Program-made: the position numbers and the translations under genes
Shown here: positions 54,300 through 63,595 of the stretch, piece after piece
Layout of the letters: each line of letters starts with the position of its first letter
Numbering within the stretch: the stretch's first letter is position 1
The notes under the pieces: generated by a model
Seen by the model: the letters and a program-made list of their open reading frames with translations, nothing else
What the model was told of the DNA's origin: nothing
Database searches by the model: none
Assembly (NCBI RefSeq): GCF_020662345.1
Contig: NZ_VMOA01000016.1
Location: 1-64,000 of the forward strand
From: Methylobacterium sp. W2
GTDB taxonomy: Bacteria > Pseudomonadota > Alphaproteobacteria > Rhizobiales > Beijerinckiaceae
Direction of reading: 5' to 3'
DNA length: 64,000 bases

Positions 54300-54773
54300 A
54301 TGACTGTGCCCGTCTCCTTGAAGGCCGCGACCGATCCGCTGAGCCTCGCCTTCGACGCCGCCCGGCGCGCGGCCATGGAGGGAGAGGTGCCCGTGGGGGC
54401 CGTGATCGTGCGGGACGGTACGATCCTCAGCGTCGCCCATAATCGCCCCCGTGGGCTGCGCGATCCCACCGCCCATGCGGAGATCCTGGCGATCCGCGCC
54501 GCCTGCGCCGCCATCGACGACGAGCGCCTGATCGGCTGCGACCTCTACGTCACCTTGGAGCCCTGCCCCATGTGCGCTGGCGCCATCTCGTTCGCGCGCA
54601 TCCGCCGGGTCTATTTCGCGGCCCTCGATCCGAAGGGCGGGGGGGTCGAACACGGCCCACGGGTCTTCAACCAGCCCACCTGCCACCATGCGCCGGAGGT
54701 CTATGGCGGCTTGCGCGAGGCGGAGGCCGCCACGCTCCTGCGCGATTTTTTTCGCGATCGGCGGGAAGGCTGA
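54300..54773 (+). CDS. tadA: tRNA adenosine(34) deaminase
   Basis: A 157-residue zinc deaminase that converts A34 to inosine in tRNA-Arg(ACG). The zinc/catalytic motifs are HAE at residues 59-61 and PCPMC at 88-92. The pattern EGEVPVGAVIVRDG near 27-40 and the C-terminal HAPEVYGGLREAEAATLLRD are TadA features. The length is standard. The ribosome binding site is weak. An SDR-fold gene follows 64 bases downstream. Confidence 0.93.
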   Translation: MTVPVSLKAATDPLSLAFDAARRAAMEGEVPVGAVIVRDGTILSVAHNRPRGLRDPTAHAEILAIRAACAAIDDERLIGCDLYVTLEPCPMCAGAISFARIRRVYFAALDPKGGGVEHGPRVFNQPTCHHAPEVYGGLREAEAATLLRDFFRDRREG

Positions 54774-54837
54774 GGCCAGGAGCCTTCCCGGGCACTGGGA
54801 CGTTCGGCAACAGACCCTCAACATCCGGAGATGTCCC

Positions 54838-55539
54838 ATGGTCCCGACCTATCAGCGTGCCCTCATCGTCGGCGCCGGCGAAGGCTTGAGCGCCTCGCTG
54901 GCGCGGCGCCTGTCCCACGAAGGCCTGCGCCTCGGTCTCGCCTCGCGCTCCATCGGCAAGCTCGAAGGGCTGGCGGCCGAGACCGGGGCCGCCCTGCATT
55001 CCTGCGATGCCGTCGACCCGTCGGAGGTTGAGGCGCTGTTCGCCCGGATGGAACCGGCTCTTGGCGGCCCGCCCGACGTGGTGATCTACAATGCCAGCGG
55101 CCGCTTGCGCGGCGCCATCGCCGATCTCGATCCGGACGCGGTGCGTCACGCCCTGATGGTCTCGGCCTATGGCGGCTTCCTCGTGGCCCAGGCCGCCGCG
55201 CGGCGCATGCTGCCGGGGCGGCACGGCGCGATCCTGTTCACGGGGGCGTCGGCGAGCGTGAAGGGCTATGCCGAATCCGCGGCCTTCGCCATGGGCAAGT
55301 TTGCCCTGCGCGGCCTGTCCCAGAGCCTGGCGCGGGAACTCCAGCCGAAGGGCATCCATGTCGCCCATTTCGTCATCGACGGCGGGATCCGCAGCGCCTC
55401 CCGCCCCGAGACCGCGGATGCACCCGACAGTCTGCTTGACCCCGACGCCATCGCCTCGGCCTATTGGGACGTCCTGCGCCAGGACCGCAGCGCCTGGACC
55501 TCAGAAATCGCTTTGCGTCCGTGGGTGGAGCGGTTCTGA
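54838..55539 (+). CDS. SDR-fold protein lacking the catalytic Tyr
   Basis: A 233-residue Rossmann-fold protein of the short-chain dehydrogenase family. The NAD(P) motif is modified: GAGEGLSASLARR at residues 12-24 in place of TGxxxGIG. The active-site block is TGASASVKGYAESAAFAMGK; the expected YxxxK reads FAMGK, so the catalytic Tyr is Phe. The Ser (GASAS) and Lys are kept. Normal dehydrogenase activity is therefore unlikely, unless another Tyr (such as the one in KGYAES) takes its place. The start is supported by GGAG seven bases upstream. It may be co-transcribed with tadA. Confidence 0.85.
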   Translation: MVPTYQRALIVGAGEGLSASLARRLSHEGLRLGLASRSIGKLEGLAAETGAALHSCDAVDPSEVEALFARMEPALGGPPDVVIYNASGRLRGAIADLDPDAVRHALMVSAYGGFLVAQAAARRMLPGRHGAILFTGASASVKGYAESAAFAMGKFALRGLSQSLARELQPKGIHVAHFVIDGGIRSASRPETADAPDSLLDPDAIASAYWDVLRQDRSAWTSEIALRPWVERF

Positions 55540-55572
55540 GCCGCCTGAGAGCGCCTCAGAACCAGCCAGCCT

Positions 55573-57051
55573 TCAGGCCGCCGCCAGCGGCTTCGAGACA
55601 TCCTCCAGGGACTTGCCCTCGGCGGCCGTGCCCCAGATCCCGCCGACGATGGCGGCGATCAGCATCAGCACGGCACCGATGCCGTAGCCGATCAGCACGT
55701 TGTCGCGGGATCCCGTCTCCACCAGGGCGCCGAACAAGAGCGGGCCGGAGACGCCGCCGATGCCGGTGCCGAGCGCGTAGAACACCGCGATGGCGAGCGC
55801 CCGGATCTCGAGGGGGAAGGTCTCGGCCACGGTGAGGTAGGCGGCAGAGGCCGCGGCGGAGGCGAAGAAGAACACCACCATCCAGGCCGCCGTCTGACCG
55901 ACGGGGCCGAACACCTCGATCTTGAACAGGTAGCCGGTGATGGTGAGCAGCACCGCCGAGATGCCGTAGGTGAAGGCGATCATCTGGCGGCGGCCGATCG
56001 TATCGAACAGGCGGCCGAGCAGCAGCGGGCCGAGGAACGATCCCAGCGCGAAGGGCAGCAGGTACCAGCCGACATGGTCGCCCGGCACGCCGTAGAAGCG
56101 CTGGAGCACGAGGGCGTAGGTGAAGAACAGGGCGTTGTAGAAGAACGCCTGCGCGATCATCAGGGCGAGGCCCACCAAGGTCTGCTTACGGTAGCCGACC
56201 AGCATGGTGCCGAAGACTTCCTTGAGCGGCGTGTGGCTGCGGGTCCTCAGCTTCATCCGCTTGGATTCGTCCACCGGCGGCAAGGTGATGCCCTCGTCGG
56301 TGAAGCGCTTCTCGATGCTGGTGACGACCCTGTCCGCCTCGGCGACGTAGCCGTGGGTGGCGAGCCAGCGCGGGCTCTCAGGAATCCAGGTCCGCAGCAG
56401 CAGGATCACGAGGCCGATGCCGCCCCCGACGAAGAAGGCGATGCGCCAGCCCCAGGCCGGGTCGATCATGCCGGGACGCAGCACGGCGATGGAGAGGAAG
56501 GAGCCCAAGGCCGCCCCGATCCAGAACGAACCGTTGATGACGAGATCGGTCCAGCCGCGCACGCGGGCCGGGACGAGTTCCTGAATGGTGGAGTTGATGG
56601 CGGTGTATTCGCCGCCGATGCCCGCGCCGGTGAGGAACCGGAAAATGCAGAAGCTGTAGATGTTCCAGGACAGGCCCGTGGCCGCGGTGGCCGCGAGGTA
56701 CAGGGCCAGCGTGATGAAGAACAGCTTCTTGCGGCCGATCCGGTCGGTGAGCCAGCCGAAGCCGAGCGCCCCGACCACCGCGCCGACAAGATAGGAACTC
56801 GCCGCCAGACCGATATCGAACTCGGTGAAGCTCATCGGCTCGGCCCGCAGGGCCCCCACGAGGGAGCCCGCCAGAGTAACTTCGAGGCCGTCGAGCACCC
56901 AGGTGATGCCGAGGGCCACGATGACGAGGATGTGGAAGCGTCCCCAGGGCAACCGGTCGAGACGAGCGGAAATATCGGTGTCGATCACCGTGCCCATCGG
57001 AACCCGCTCAGGCGGGGCGGAGCCCGGCTTTGCCTCGACCATACTCGTCAT
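55573..57051 (-). CDS. MFS transporter, sugar/aromatic acid type
   Basis: A 492-residue integral membrane transporter with 12 helices. The MFS signature between helices 2 and 3 reads GWLTDRIGRKKLFF, and the second-half copy reads GRLFDTIGRRQMIAF. PESPRWLATHGYVAEADRVV after helix 6 is the sugar-porter motif PESPRWL. The N-terminal tail of about 45 residues is cytoplasmic. The substrate is unknown: the layout fits the sugar (MFS_sugar) or aromatic-acid-symporter group. The start follows GAGG by six bases. Confidence 0.88.
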   Translation of the reverse strand: MTSMVEAKPGSAPPERVPMGTVIDTDISARLDRLPWGRFHILVIVALGITWVLDGLEVTLAGSLVGALRAEPMSFTEFDIGLAASSYLVGAVVGALGFGWLTDRIGRKKLFFITLALYLAATAATGLSWNIYSFCIFRFLTGAGIGGEYTAINSTIQELVPARVRGWTDLVINGSFWIGAALGSFLSIAVLRPGMIDPAWGWRIAFFVGGGIGLVILLLRTWIPESPRWLATHGYVAEADRVVTSIEKRFTDEGITLPPVDESKRMKLRTRSHTPLKEVFGTMLVGYRKQTLVGLALMIAQAFFYNALFFTYALVLQRFYGVPGDHVGWYLLPFALGSFLGPLLLGRLFDTIGRRQMIAFTYGISAVLLTITGYLFKIEVFGPVGQTAAWMVVFFFASAAASAAYLTVAETFPLEIRALAIAVFYALGTGIGGVSGPLLFGALVETGSRDNVLIGYGIGAVLMLIAAIVGGIWGTAAEGKSLEDVSKPLAAA

Positions 57052-57175
57052 CGACGCCTCGTTAACTCTCGGACACGAATGTTGTTGGCAATGAACGGCC
57101 AAGCCTCGCGGTTCCGTCGGCGTCTTTACCTGTTCACGCTTCACTCAGGGCACTCGTCTCCGGGTGCCTCGACCG

Positions 57176-57430
57176 ATGAATCCCCGTCTTCTCGCCGCCA
57201 TCCTCGCCACCACAGTGCTTGCGGGTGCCGCGCTCGCAGCGTCGCCGCTGCGCGCCAACGAGGTCTCGCACAGGCCGCCGCGCGGCGCCGAAGGCTGGCG
57301 CCTGCGCCCCGCCGACGTGACGACGACGGGAAGCACCGTTGCCGCGATCAAGGACCGCCCGACCGCCGACATTCCGGCGGAGCGGCGCGCCGTGCGGGTG
57401 GTCTATCCCGGCCTCCTCGCCGACCGGTGA
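57176..57430 (+). CDS. Small exported hypothetical protein
   Basis: An 84-residue protein with a clear signal peptide (MNPRLLAAILATTVLAGAAL ending ALAA near residue 22). The mature part is about 60 residues, basic and Thr-rich, with no known family: EVSHRPPRGAEGWRLRP, TTTGSTVAAIKDRPTADIPA and VRVVYPGLLADR. It is divergent from the MFS gene, 124 bases apart. The start is inferred; a GTG four codons upstream is possible. Confidence 0.55.
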   Translation: MNPRLLAAILATTVLAGAALAASPLRANEVSHRPPRGAEGWRLRPADVTTTGSTVAAIKDRPTADIPAERRAVRVVYPGLLADR

Positions 57431-57995
57431 GCACCCGGCCCGGCCGCGCCGGCGCCCTTCGACAGTGCGGAGACGAGCCTCCACCGTGGGTCGACCATTC
57501 GGCGGTCGCTCCACTTAGCTCCAGGTAAGGGTAAAGGGCAGTTTTCCGAAGATTGGGCGCGCACGGCGCCGTGGCGGTTCGACAATTCACAGCATCATAT
57601 ACGAGCTCACAGATCGGAACTCGAGATACAGATACAAAGACGGAATTGATAATATTGATCCGCTATTCCGATAAATCGATTTCTCTCCACACTGGAAATA
57701 ATTGAATCACAAATCAGTCCAACAGAATAGTATATGTGATTATAAATTAAGATTATTAAAAGTATATCATATTATAAATATGGTATTTGTTCCATATTAT
57801 ATTATCGATGACAGAATCAATGGCCGGAAACGGGCCGGCGGCCTTTCTACCAGGCTGGACCCTCGCCCCATGGCACACCGTTCTTCTATTACCCATATTC
57901 AACACTTCTCATTTATACGAAAAATTGACCCTGCGGGTTGACGGTCTCGCAAGCCCACGGGCTGCAGGGTCTGGTCTGGTGAAGGGTCAGAAACG
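57431..57995. other. AT-rich region upstream of the GGDEF gene
   Basis: A 565-base stretch without a supported gene. From about 57590 to 57800 it is strongly AT-rich (for example TTATAAATTAAGATTATT and CATATTATAAATATGG), unlike the rest of the window. A hairpin AATATGG/CCATATT lies at 57777-57798. The region is the likely promoter and silencing target of the diguanylate cyclase gene, or a scar of imported DNA. A 79-codon frame through it lacks a ribosome binding site. Confidence 0.55.
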
Positions 57996-59720
57996 ATGCT
58001 GGGACGCCTCGCGGACAAGATATCCTTCCGGCACCAGATCAGCCTGTTCGCCGGGGCGGTCGGCCTGTCCATCGTCGCCGCGAGCACGCTGGGCTCCGCA
58101 TTGCTGGCGCGCGGGCAAGCCACAGAGATGGCGCAGAACGCCCTGCTACAGGTGGCGCGCTCCGTTGCCGATCGCCTGGACCAGGACATGGCGGAGCGCC
58201 TGCGCGAGATCCGCAACGTGGCGGCGCTCGATCCGCTGCAGCCCCACTGGATGGAAGAGACCGGAAGTCTGCGCAAAGTCCTTCAGACGATGCAGAAAAC
58301 CCTCCCGGACTATGCCTGGATCGGCTTTGCCGACGCGACCGGAAAGGTCCACGCTGCGACCGGCGGCATCCTGGAAGGCGCGAATGTCGGCCAGCGTCCC
58401 TGGTTCATCGATGGGATGAAGGGCGCGGTCGCTGAGGACGTTCACGTTGCGGCCCTGCTGCAGAGCCTGCTCAAGCCAAATGCCGACAAGACTCCGTTCC
58501 GGTTCGTCGATTTCGCATCTCCCGTCACCGATGCATCGGGCCGGATCATCGGCGTCCTGGGAAGCCATCTCAGCTGGAGCTGGGCGGACGTGGTGCGACG
58601 GGAAGTCCTGTCCTCGCGCAGGCCGGAGTTGAAGGAGGAGATCGTCGTCCTCGACCGGACCGGCCGCGTGCTCCTCGGACCGGCGCTCGGGACGACACCC
58701 TACGCCCCGGCCGATCTCGCGGCGGGCCATTTCATCGCGAGCGGCCCGGACGGCGAACGGCTCGCCGCCGTCTCGGCCACCCGCGGCCGGGGCGACTATA
58801 CCGGCCTCGGCTGGATCGTGGTCGCCCTCCAGCCGATGGATACGGCGCTCGCCGGCGCCCACCGACTGACCCTCCTCATCACCCTGATCGGCCTCGGCGC
58901 GGCGGCGATCGGCGTTATCGGCATCTTCCTGGTGGTCGCGCGCCTGAGCCGCCCGCTCACACACCTCACGGATGCGGTAGACCGGATCGGCCGTGAGCCG
59001 AATGCGACGATGACCGAGCGGGTCCATGGCTCGCCCGAGGTGCTGCGCCTGTCCGCCGCCGTCAGGTCCTTGCTGAGACGGATCGGCACCGCCGAGGCCG
59101 ATGCGCGTGACGTCGAGACCGAGGCGTCACGGGCGGTGCAGGCCGCGCAGGACCGGGTCAAGCGCATCGGAGCCGACCTCCAGGCCATGCAGCTCATCGC
59201 CAACAAGGACGCTCTCACGGGCCTCCTCAACCGGCGCGCATTCCTTCCCCTCGCGAAGGAGGCCTTGAACGACTTCAAGTTCTATCGCCGCCCCATCGCG
59301 GTGCTGATGATCGACATCGACCATTTTAAGCGGGTCAACGACCGGTACGGACATCCGGCGGGCGATGTGGTCATCCGCAAGGTCGGCTCCATCATCAACG
59401 ACACCATCAGGACGACGGACAAGGTCGCACGCTTCGGCGGCGAGGAGTTCGTCGTCCTGCTCGGCGACAGCAGCGCCCTCGGCGCGGCGCTGATCGCGGA
59501 GCGCATTCGCCAGAGCGTGGCCAGCACCGTGTTCGAGCCCGACAACAATCGCCTTCTGGCGACGATCAGCATCGGCATCGCCGAGGCGGAATCGTCCGAC
59601 AAGGACATCGACCGCACCATCGAGCGCGCGGACCGTGCCCTCTACGAGGCGAAATCTCGGGGACGCAATTGCATCCACACCTTCACGGCGGACATCGCCG
59701 ACCTGAGATCGGTGGCATAG
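57996..59720 (+). CDS. Membrane diguanylate cyclase with Cache and HAMP domains
   Basis: A 574-residue protein that makes c-di-GMP from GTP, a signal for attachment and motility. The first helix is LFAGAVGLSIVAASTLGSAL at about 16-35. A periplasmic double Cache-like domain follows (PDYAWIGFADATGKVHAATG; DFASPVTDASGRIIGVLGSH), then a second helix LLITLIGLGAAAIGVIGIFL near 290, a HAMP region (SRPLTHLTDAVDRIGR), a short coiled coil and a GGDEF domain. The active site is GGEEF near residue 480, with the inhibitory site RTTD five residues upstream, so the product should inhibit it. No EAL domain is present. The ATG at 57996 follows AAGGGTC. Confidence 0.92.
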   Translation: MLGRLADKISFRHQISLFAGAVGLSIVAASTLGSALLARGQATEMAQNALLQVARSVADRLDQDMAERLREIRNVAALDPLQPHWMEETGSLRKVLQTMQKTLPDYAWIGFADATGKVHAATGGILEGANVGQRPWFIDGMKGAVAEDVHVAALLQSLLKPNADKTPFRFVDFASPVTDASGRIIGVLGSHLSWSWADVVRREVLSSRRPELKEEIVVLDRTGRVLLGPALGTTPYAPADLAAGHFIASGPDGERLAAVSATRGRGDYTGLGWIVVALQPMDTALAGAHRLTLLITLIGLGAAAIGVIGIFLVVARLSRPLTHLTDAVDRIGREPNATMTERVHGSPEVLRLSAAVRSLLRRIGTAEADARDVETEASRAVQAAQDRVKRIGADLQAMQLIANKDALTGLLNRRAFLPLAKEALNDFKFYRRPIAVLMIDIDHFKRVNDRYGHPAGDVVIRKVGSIINDTIRTTDKVARFGGEEFVVLLGDSSALGAALIAERIRQSVASTVFEPDNNRLLATISIGIAEAESSDKDIDRTIERADRALYEAKSRGRNCIHTFTADIADLRSVA

Positions 59721-59792
59721 CCGATCTTCAGGATCCTATGCCCGCCCCAAATTCGAGGGCGGCGGGATTCATGCCTGTTTCCCTCGGGCCAC

Positions 59793-59927
59793 GGCCTACG
59801 GCATTCACACATTTCGCGAGACCACGGGTCCCCTCTCCTGAAAGGAGAGGGAGCCCGTCGCGCCTCATGTCGAACCCTCTTGGGTAGCGAATCGACCGTC
59901 GAGCAGATGTGCGAATCCTGTAGGGCC
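59793..59927 (+). repeat. Palindromic intergenic repeat, copy 2 (135 bases)
   Basis: The left end GGCCTACGGCATTCACACAT and right end ATGTGCGAATCCTGTAGGGCC (quoted in part, 20 of 21) are inverted repeats with a few mismatches. A perfect inner hairpin CCTCTCC/GGAGAGG lies at 59832-59851. The copy shares CTACGGC, TTCACACAT, CGGGTCCCCTCTC and AGGAGA with the copy at 36393-36506. It fills the gap between the convergent GGDEF and permease genes and may act as a terminator. Confidence 0.7.
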
Positions 59928-59942
59928 ACGGCCCCGAGGCCG

Positions 59943-61055
59943 TCACCTTTCGGCGATCCGCGGATCGAGGGCGTCGCCGAGGCCGTCACCGAGGACGTTG
60001 AGAGCCACCAGGGTCGAGACGAGGAAGGCGGCGGGTCCGGCGAGCATCCACGGGGCGGATTCGAGGGCGCGCGCGCCCTCCGCGATGAGCGCGCCCCAGC
60101 TCGTGGCCGGTTCCTGCACCCCGAGGCCGAGGAACGACAGGAAGCTCTCCAGCAGGATCACCCTGGGCACGAGGAGGGTCGCCGCCACCGTGACGGGGCC
60201 GAGCGTGTTCGGGACGATGTGCCGGCGCAGGATCGCCGCCGTGGACAAGCCGAGGGCCTCCGCCGCGCGGACGAAATCGCGATGACGCAGGGAAAGGGTC
60301 TGGGCGCGGACGAGGCGGGCCATGTCGAGCCATTCCACCGCGCCGATGGCCACCAGGATCAGCCCCAATCCGGAACGGAAGAACACCAGCAGCATGATCA
60401 CGAAGAAGACGAAGGGCAGCGCGTAGAGCATGTCGACGACGCGCATCATCACCGCGTCGGCGGCGCCGCCGAGATAGCCGGCGAGCGCTCCGTAGCCGAT
60501 CCCGATGAGGAGCGCCACGGCGGTGGCGACGGCCCCGATGAGGAGGGAGACACGCCCGGCGACAAGACTCCGGGTAAGGATGTCCCGCCCCAGCATGTCG
60601 GTGCCCATGAGGAAGCGCAGGCGCCGCAGCGGAGCCTCGACCACGAGGCGGCGCCCCCCGTCCCGGCGCTCGACGATGGTGGCGGGGCCGAACAGGTCCG
60701 AGCGGGGCAGATAGACCAGGACCCGTTCGTCGATGGGCGTGGCATCGATGGGCTTGGCATCGATGGATTGGGAAACACCCGAAAACACCATGCGGACCGT
60801 GCCGCCGGTGACCGCGATGTCGGAGACCGCGAGCCGCATGCGGAAGGCGAGGCGGGTGAGGGCGGGGGCGATCTCGTCGGGTCCGGGATGGGCGGCGAGG
60901 CCCGGCGCGGTGCGCACGAGGTCGGGGTAGATCCGCCCAGGCTCGTGGCCGGTGAGAAGCGGCCCGACGAGGCAGGCGAGCGTCATCGCCATGAGGACCA
61001 GAAAGGCGGCAAGGGCACCGCGGTTGCGCGCGAAGCGGGTCCAAGCGCGCCTCAT
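59943..61055 (-). CDS. Peptide ABC transporter permease (OppC/YejE type)
   Basis: A 370-residue inner-membrane permease. The first helix (AAFLVLMAMTLACLVGPLL) is followed by an unusually long periplasmic loop of about 130 residues, then the core transport domain with the EAA motif ARLVRAQTLSLRHRDFVRAA near 250. It begins four bases inside the stop of the OppB-type gene. The ATP-binding subunits are not in this window to the left, where the GGDEF gene converges, so they must be elsewhere. YejE-type permeases have similar long loops. Confidence 0.88.
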   Translation of the reverse strand: MRRAWTRFARNRGALAAFLVLMAMTLACLVGPLLTGHEPGRIYPDLVRTAPGLAAHPGPDEIAPALTRLAFRMRLAVSDIAVTGGTVRMVFSGVSQSIDAKPIDATPIDERVLVYLPRSDLFGPATIVERRDGGRRLVVEAPLRRLRFLMGTDMLGRDILTRSLVAGRVSLLIGAVATAVALLIGIGYGALAGYLGGAADAVMMRVVDMLYALPFVFFVIMLLVFFRSGLGLILVAIGAVEWLDMARLVRAQTLSLRHRDFVRAAEALGLSTAAILRRHIVPNTLGPVTVAATLLVPRVILLESFLSFLGLGVQEPATSWGALIAEGARALESAPWMLAGPAAFLVSTLVALNVLGDGLGDALDPRIAER

Positions 61056-61975
61056 CGGGCCGTCCTCAGGCGCGGATCAAGGAGGGCGCAGACGATGTCG
61101 GCGACGATGTTGAGGAGGGTGACGAACACGGCCACCAGCACCACGGTCCCCATCACCAGGGTGTAGTCGCGGTTGAGCGCCCCGTCGACGAAGGCGCGGC
61201 CGATGCCGGGCAGGCCGAAGATCGTCTCCACCACGACGGAGCCGGTGAGCAGCGCGGCGGCGGTCGGCCCGAGGACGGACACAACGGGCAGCAGCGCCCC
61301 GCGCAGGGCATGGCGGGCGATGCGGTGGGGCGGCAGGCCCATGGCGCGCATGGTGCGGACCGGCTGGGCATTCAGGGTCTCGTTGAGCGAGACCCGTGTC
61401 AGGCGGGCGATGGCGCCGACCTGCGGCAGGGCGAGGGTGAGGACGGGAAGCACGAGATGCGACGGCGCGCCGCCCTCCCAGCCTCCCACGGGGAGCCAGC
61501 GCAGGGTCAGCCCGAACACGATCTGGAGCAGCGGCGCCACGACGAAGTTGGGCACCGCCAGGGTCAGCCCGGCAACAAGGCCGATGGCCCGGTCGATCCA
61601 TCCACCGCGTCGCAGAGCGGCCCAGCTTCCCAAGCCGATCCCACAGGCCAGCGCCAGGACGAGGGCGAGGCCGCCCAGGGTCATGGAGACGGGCAGGCCG
61701 CGCGCGAAGAGATCCGCGACGGTAAGGTCGCGGAACGAGAACGACGGGCCGAGATCGCCCCGCATCAGCGCACCGAGATAGCGCCCGTACTGGACGAGAA
61801 GCGGCTGATCGAGGCCGTAGACGGCAGCAAGGTTGCGCATCGCCGCCGGCGGCAGCGGACGTTCCAGGTCGAACGGGCCTCCGGGGGCGAGGCGGATGAG
61901 AAAGAAGCTGCCGGTGACCACGAGGAACAGGGTCGGGACTGCCTGGGCGAGGCGGCGCAGGATAAGACCGATCAT
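61052..61975 (-). CDS. Peptide ABC transporter permease (OppB type)
   Basis: A 307-residue permease with six helices. The N-terminal MIGLILRRLAQAVPTLFLVV is the classic OppB/DppB start, and FFLIRLAPGGPFDLERPLPP is the signature before the periplasmic loop. The EAA loop RLTRVSLNETLNAQPVRTMR is near 190. It starts 13 bases after the binding-protein stop and overlaps the OppC-type gene by four bases, so it belongs to one operon. Confidence 0.9.
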   Translation of the reverse strand: MIGLILRRLAQAVPTLFLVVTGSFFLIRLAPGGPFDLERPLPPAAMRNLAAVYGLDQPLLVQYGRYLGALMRGDLGPSFSFRDLTVADLFARGLPVSMTLGGLALVLALACGIGLGSWAALRRGGWIDRAIGLVAGLTLAVPNFVVAPLLQIVFGLTLRWLPVGGWEGGAPSHLVLPVLTLALPQVGAIARLTRVSLNETLNAQPVRTMRAMGLPPHRIARHALRGALLPVVSVLGPTAAALLTGSVVVETIFGLPGIGRAFVDGALNRDYTLVMGTVVLVAVFVTLLNIVADIVCALLDPRLRTAR

Positions 61976-61988
61976 GCCGCCGCCGGCC

Positions 61989-63587
61989 TCACGGTTCGAG
62001 CCTCAGGAAGCGCGTCGGCGATGCGTTGCGCAGGTTCGGATGGTAGCCGGTGAGACGGGGCGAGATTAGCGCCTTCGAGCGGGTATGGAGCAGCGGGATC
62101 CAGGGCAGGTCCCGCAGGACGATCGTCTCGGCGCGAAACAGGATGTCGGCACGCGCCGCGATATCGCGCTCGGAGGCCGCTTCGCGCATCAGCCCGTCAT
62201 AGGCCGGATTGCTGTAACGGCCGGGGTTGAGCCCGTCATTGCCGGTCTCCAGCAGGAACAGGAAGTTCTGCGGATCGGAGTAATCGGCGAACCAGGACAT
62301 GCGGGCGACATCGAAATCGCCGCCGTCGCGCAGATGGGCGAAATGGGTCTTGGCATCGGTATAGACGAGACGCGTCTCGACGCCGATGCCCCGCCACATG
62401 TCGGTGATAGCGACCGCCGCGTTACGGTTGTTGTCGGTGCTGTTGAAGCGATACTCGACGCGGAGGGGCTTGCCGCCCGGGCCGAACCCGGCCTCGGCGA
62501 GGAGTGAACGCGCCTCCTCCTCGCGGTCGATGGGCAAGGCGTTGCGGCCTTCGAGTTCCGGCGGCGCGCGGTAATTGTCGAGGCCCGGCGGGCACAGGGA
62601 ATAGGCCGGCGCCATGGTCTCGCCCCACAGCCTCTCGGCCAGGAACTCGCGGTCGATCACCAGGGACAGCGCCCGGCGCAGGCGGACGTCGTCGAAGGGG
62701 GGCTTGCGGGTGTTGACGGCCAGGGCATAGAGCCCGAGCGACGGTCCGAGGACGACCTGACCGCCGAACCTCGCCTTGAGGGAGGCCATCTGGTCGCCGG
62801 GCAGGTCGGCCAGGGAATCGATCTCGCCGGCGGCGTAGCGGCGAACCGCGCTGGACAGGTCCGGCGTCGGCAGGAAGGCCACGGTCTCGATGGCGATCCC
62901 GTCCGCCGCGTGGAAATGCGGGTTGCGCCGCAGGGTGATGCGGTCGTTCGGCACCATGTCCACGAGGGCGTAGGCGCCGTTGCTCACGAGGTTGCCCGGT
63001 CGGGTAAAGGCATCGCCGAAGCGGGCGATCGAGGGCGGATGCACCGGCAGGGAGGTCTGGTGAGTGAGGAGTTCGAGGAGGTAGGGCGTCGGCCGGTCGA
63101 GGGTGACGACCAGGGTCCGTGCATCCAGCGCCGATACGCCGAGCGTTTCCGGCGCCGCCTCGCCCTGATTCACCGCGCGGGCGTTCTTCAGGGGATACAG
63201 CACCTCGGCATATTTCGCCGCCGTCTCCGGGGCCATGATCCGGCGCAGTCCGAAGACGAAGTCGGCCGCCACCACCGGATCGCCGTTCGACCAGCGCCCG
63301 TCGTCGCGCAGGTGGAACGTGTAGGTCAGGGCGTCGTCGGAGACGGTCCAATGCGTCGCGGCGCCGGGAATGAGAGCGCCGTGATTGTCGTAGGTGAGCA
63401 GCCCCTCGTAGAGGTCGCGCAGGATGTGCGCCTCCGCCACGGTGGAGGATTTGTGCGGGTCGAGGGTCTCGGGGTCGGCATCGTTGCCGCGCCGGTAGAC
63501 GGAGGACGCCGCCGCGCGCACCGATCCGGCTCCGGCCACGAGCAGGGCGCCGCCGCCGAGAAGGCAGGCGCGCCGGTCCGGGCGCAT
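61989..63587 (-). CDS. Periplasmic peptide-binding protein (SBP family 5)
   Basis: A 532-residue solute-binding protein of the OppA/DppA family. The N-terminus RPDRRACLLGGGALLVAGAG holds a signal of the twin-arginine kind (RRACLLGG), with cleavage probably near RAAA at 25-28. The family block GNDADPETLDPHKSSTVAEA and LYEGLLTYD follow, then LRDDGRWSNGDPVVAADFVF near 95. The C-terminal WFADYSDPQNFLFLLETGND fits oligopeptide binding proteins. It begins 8 bases after the GlcG/HbpS-like gene and precedes the two permease genes. Confidence 0.9.
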   Translation of the reverse strand: MRPDRRACLLGGGALLVAGAGSVRAAASSVYRRGNDADPETLDPHKSSTVAEAHILRDLYEGLLTYDNHGALIPGAATHWTVSDDALTYTFHLRDDGRWSNGDPVVAADFVFGLRRIMAPETAAKYAEVLYPLKNARAVNQGEAAPETLGVSALDARTLVVTLDRPTPYLLELLTHQTSLPVHPPSIARFGDAFTRPGNLVSNGAYALVDMVPNDRITLRRNPHFHAADGIAIETVAFLPTPDLSSAVRRYAAGEIDSLADLPGDQMASLKARFGGQVVLGPSLGLYALAVNTRKPPFDDVRLRRALSLVIDREFLAERLWGETMAPAYSLCPPGLDNYRAPPELEGRNALPIDREEEARSLLAEAGFGPGGKPLRVEYRFNSTDNNRNAAVAITDMWRGIGVETRLVYTDAKTHFAHLRDGGDFDVARMSWFADYSDPQNFLFLLETGNDGLNPGRYSNPAYDGLMREAASERDIAARADILFRAETIVLRDLPWIPLLHTRSKALISPRLTGYHPNLRNASPTRFLRLEP

Positions 63588-63595
63588 GACAGCGT

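Noticed and set aside
57702..57941. A 79-codon frame in the AT-rich island
   Set aside because: TTG start, no ribosome binding site, no similarity and unusual composition.
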